Part shown: positions 4,950 to 5,907 of the stretch, one piece after another
How positions within the stretch are numbered: the stretch's first letter is position 1
Layout of the letters: every line of letters begins with the position of its first letter
From: Propionibacteriales bacterium
Lineage (GTDB): Bacteria; Actinomycetota; Actinomycetes; Propionibacteriales; Propionibacteriaceae
DNA: 5,907 nucleotides
Reading direction: 5' to 3'
NCBI GenBank assembly: GCA_030453285.1
Contig: JAKDKP010000169.1
Location: forward strand, 1 to 5,907
Position numbers and translations under genes: made by a program
Notes under the pieces: model-generated
Databases searched by the model: none
Told to the model about the DNA's origin: nothing
What the model saw: the letters and a program-made list of their open reading frames with translations, nothing else

Positions 4950-5786
4950 TCAGAGCCAGATGGACAGCACCCGACGGTGGTCGGCATCCAGCGCGGCGTG
5001 ACAGCGTTGGCCGGGGCGCAGGTGCAGTCCAGCCGCAGTCGTCGTGGATGTCCGGAACAGGCGACCGTCGATCGTGACCATGATCAACTCGTGATCGGGC
5101 CGATGCTCGGCGACGGTCAGTTCGGCCAGCACCCCCAATCGCCCCCGACCGTCGGTGAGCGGCCGCGTGTGGCGGCCCAGGCCGATCCGCGCGGCCTCGA
5201 TGAGTGAACTCGGGTCATCGACATCGCGACGGGCGCCGGGCCAGCCGGGCTGATCCTGTCGGCGGGACAGCGCCACAGCGCCCGAGTCGAGGTGGCGCAT
5301 CGCAGAGCCGTGCCTGGTGCAGGCGTCATCGAAGCGAGGGTCCAGCGACCCGCCAGAATCCACCAGCCCAGCGGAGGAAAACAGCATCGTGGTGCCCACT
5401 CCGTCGGCGTCGGCAAGGAACGCTCGTGGATGGGTGCTCGCACCGACCGCGATCTCCACGAGCTCTGCTCGGGTCAGGGCCGGCAGATCACCCATCACAC
5501 AACCGACCATGCCGCCGACAGGTGTCACGGATGCTCCGGCCGTGAACGCGCTGTTCAGCCCGCCCGGATCGGGCACGACGACCGCGCGCACGCCGCGCTG
5601 GCGGAGACTGGCAGCCACACCGGGGACGTCGCTGACCACCACGACCAGATCGGCCACCTCGGCACAGGTCAGCACGGTGTCGCAGAACATCGACCAGGCC
5701 AGCCGTCGCCGCAATTCGGGAGCCGCGTCGACGAAGCGGGACTTCGCCGAGGACAGGTCCTTGAGCGGCACCACCAAGCTGATCAT
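4950..5786 (-). CDS. cofC: CofC/FbiD-type guanylyltransferase of cofactor F420 synthesis, with an extra C-terminal domain
   Basis: Transfers GMP from GTP to 2-phospholactate (CofC) or phosphoenolpyruvate (FbiD, the mycobacterial case), making the activated side-chain precursor of F420. It is a soluble, MobA-like nucleotidyltransferase fold. Visible signatures are VPLK at 6-9 with AKSR at 14-17, PGGLNSA at 74-80, GDLPAL at 99-104, DADGVGTTML at 126-135, DPRF at 149-152 with an H/RH cluster after it, and WPGARRDVDDPSSL at 192-205 counted loosely. All resemble M. tuberculosis FbiD, which ends just after the last block at about 214 residues. This protein has 278 residues; the extra segment from about 211 looks like a small beta-rich, TOBE/OB-like domain. 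Start at 5786 gives the family N-terminus MISLVVPLK; an in-frame ATG at 5804 would add six residues and cannot be excluded, as neither has a strong ribosome site. The actual substrate (phospholactate or PEP) cannot be read from sequence by eye. Confidence 0.88.
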   Translation of the reverse strand: MISLVVPLKDLSSAKSRFVDAAPELRRRLAWSMFCDTVLTCAEVADLVVVVSDVPGVAASLRQRGVRAVVVPDPGGLNSAFTAGASVTPVGGMVGCVMGDLPALTRAELVEIAVGASTHPRAFLADADGVGTTMLFSSAGLVDSGGSLDPRFDDACTRHGSAMRHLDSGAVALSRRQDQPGWPGARRDVDDPSSLIEAARIGLGRHTRPLTDGRGRLGVLAELTVAEHRPDHELIMVTIDGRLFRTSTTTAAGLHLRPGQRCHAALDADHRRVLSIWL

Positions 5787-5855
5787 GGACCGATCGTCCC
5801 ACATGCCCGCGGGTCTCCGGTCGGCCGATACGCTGGCACCACCGAGAGGAGCCCG
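5787..5855. promoter_or_regulatory. Divergent control region of cofC and the next gene
   Basis: A 69-bp gap between two divergent starts must hold both promoters. On the plus strand TACGCT (5829-5834) fits TANNNT, without a clear -35. On the minus strand TATCGG (5830-5825) overlaps the same bases and is a weaker -10. Neither assignment is secure. Confidence 0.3.
5845..5851 (+). promoter_or_regulatory. Ribosome binding site of the 3'-edge gene
   Basis: AGAGGAG ends 4 nt before the ATG at 5856. It is the strongest Shine-Dalgarno match in the window and supports a real gene starting there. Confidence 0.75.
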
Positions 5856-5907
5856 ATGAGCCAACCCCCCGTACTGAGACCGGTCTCAGGAGCCGTCACC
5901 GAGGACA
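5856..5907 (+). CDS. Start of a gene cut by the window edge; possibly polyphosphate kinase by gene order
   Basis: Seventeen codons (MSQPPVLRPVSGAVTED) follow a strong AGAGGAG and run open to the edge. This short, proline-rich start carries no diagnostic motif. In M. tuberculosis the gene beside fbiD (Rv2983), in divergent-compatible position, is ppk1 (Rv2984), whose N-terminus is also a variable, disordered leader. That makes polyphosphate kinase the first guess, on context alone. Confidence 0.35.
   Translation, partial: MSQPPVLRPVSGAVTED

Noticed and set aside
1..5907. Mobile element, CRISPR array, prophage, toxin-antitoxin or defence system
   Set aside because: I found no transposase-like frame, terminal inverted repeats, regular spaced repeats or recognisable toxin/antitoxin pair. 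The tRNA 3' ends are not followed by an integrase or a duplicated tRNA end, so no integration site is evident.

Overview
The window is ordinary core chromosome of a high-GC Gram-positive bacterium (Actinomycetota). This rests on the strong G/C bias at third codon positions, an HU protein with a long lysine/alanine histone-H1-like tail, an NdgR/LtbR-type IclR regulator divergent from leuCD, and a CofC/FbiD enzyme of cofactor F420 synthesis. From memory, the order IclR regulator - leuC - leuD - hup - cofC/fbiD resembles the Mycobacterium tuberculosis segment Rv2989-Rv2983, which also holds mutT1 and ppk1. The genus cannot be fixed from the sequence; Propionibacteriales is a guess.

Layout. 1-822: 3' part of a CPBP-family (Abi/CAAX type II) intramembrane protease, probably cut by the window edge. 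916-987 and 1068-1140: tRNA-Gln(CTG) and tRNA-Glu(CTC), followed by a perfect 14-bp hairpin at 1146-1177. That hairpin probably ends both the tRNA transcript and the convergent regulator gene. 1230-1952 (minus): the IclR-family regulator. 1953-2052: a divergent control region with overlapping promoter-like hexamers and a 21-bp-spaced repeat. 2053-3456 and 3491-4099: leuC and leuD, the two subunits of 3-isopropylmalate dehydratase. 4100-4272: intergenic DNA with a tandem decamer, a hairpin whose U-run lies on the minus-strand side, and a candidate hup promoter. 4273-4869: hup. 4894-4929: a hairpin shared by the convergent hup and cofC. 4950-5786 (minus): cofC/fbiD with an extra C-terminal domain. 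5856-end: the first 17 codons of a divergent gene, possibly ppk1 by gene order only.

How the parts work together: the regulator probably senses an amino-acid-related ligand and controls leuCD (second step of leucine synthesis) and itself from the shared intergenic region. The tRNA pair, HU and the F420 guanylyltransferase are housekeeping neighbours and not part of one pathway. I see no mobile element, CRISPR array, phage gene or evident novel system. The most distinctive points are the roughly 68-residue C-terminal extension on CofC, the interlocked regulator/leuC promoters, and the minus-facing terminator-like hairpin between leuD and hup.
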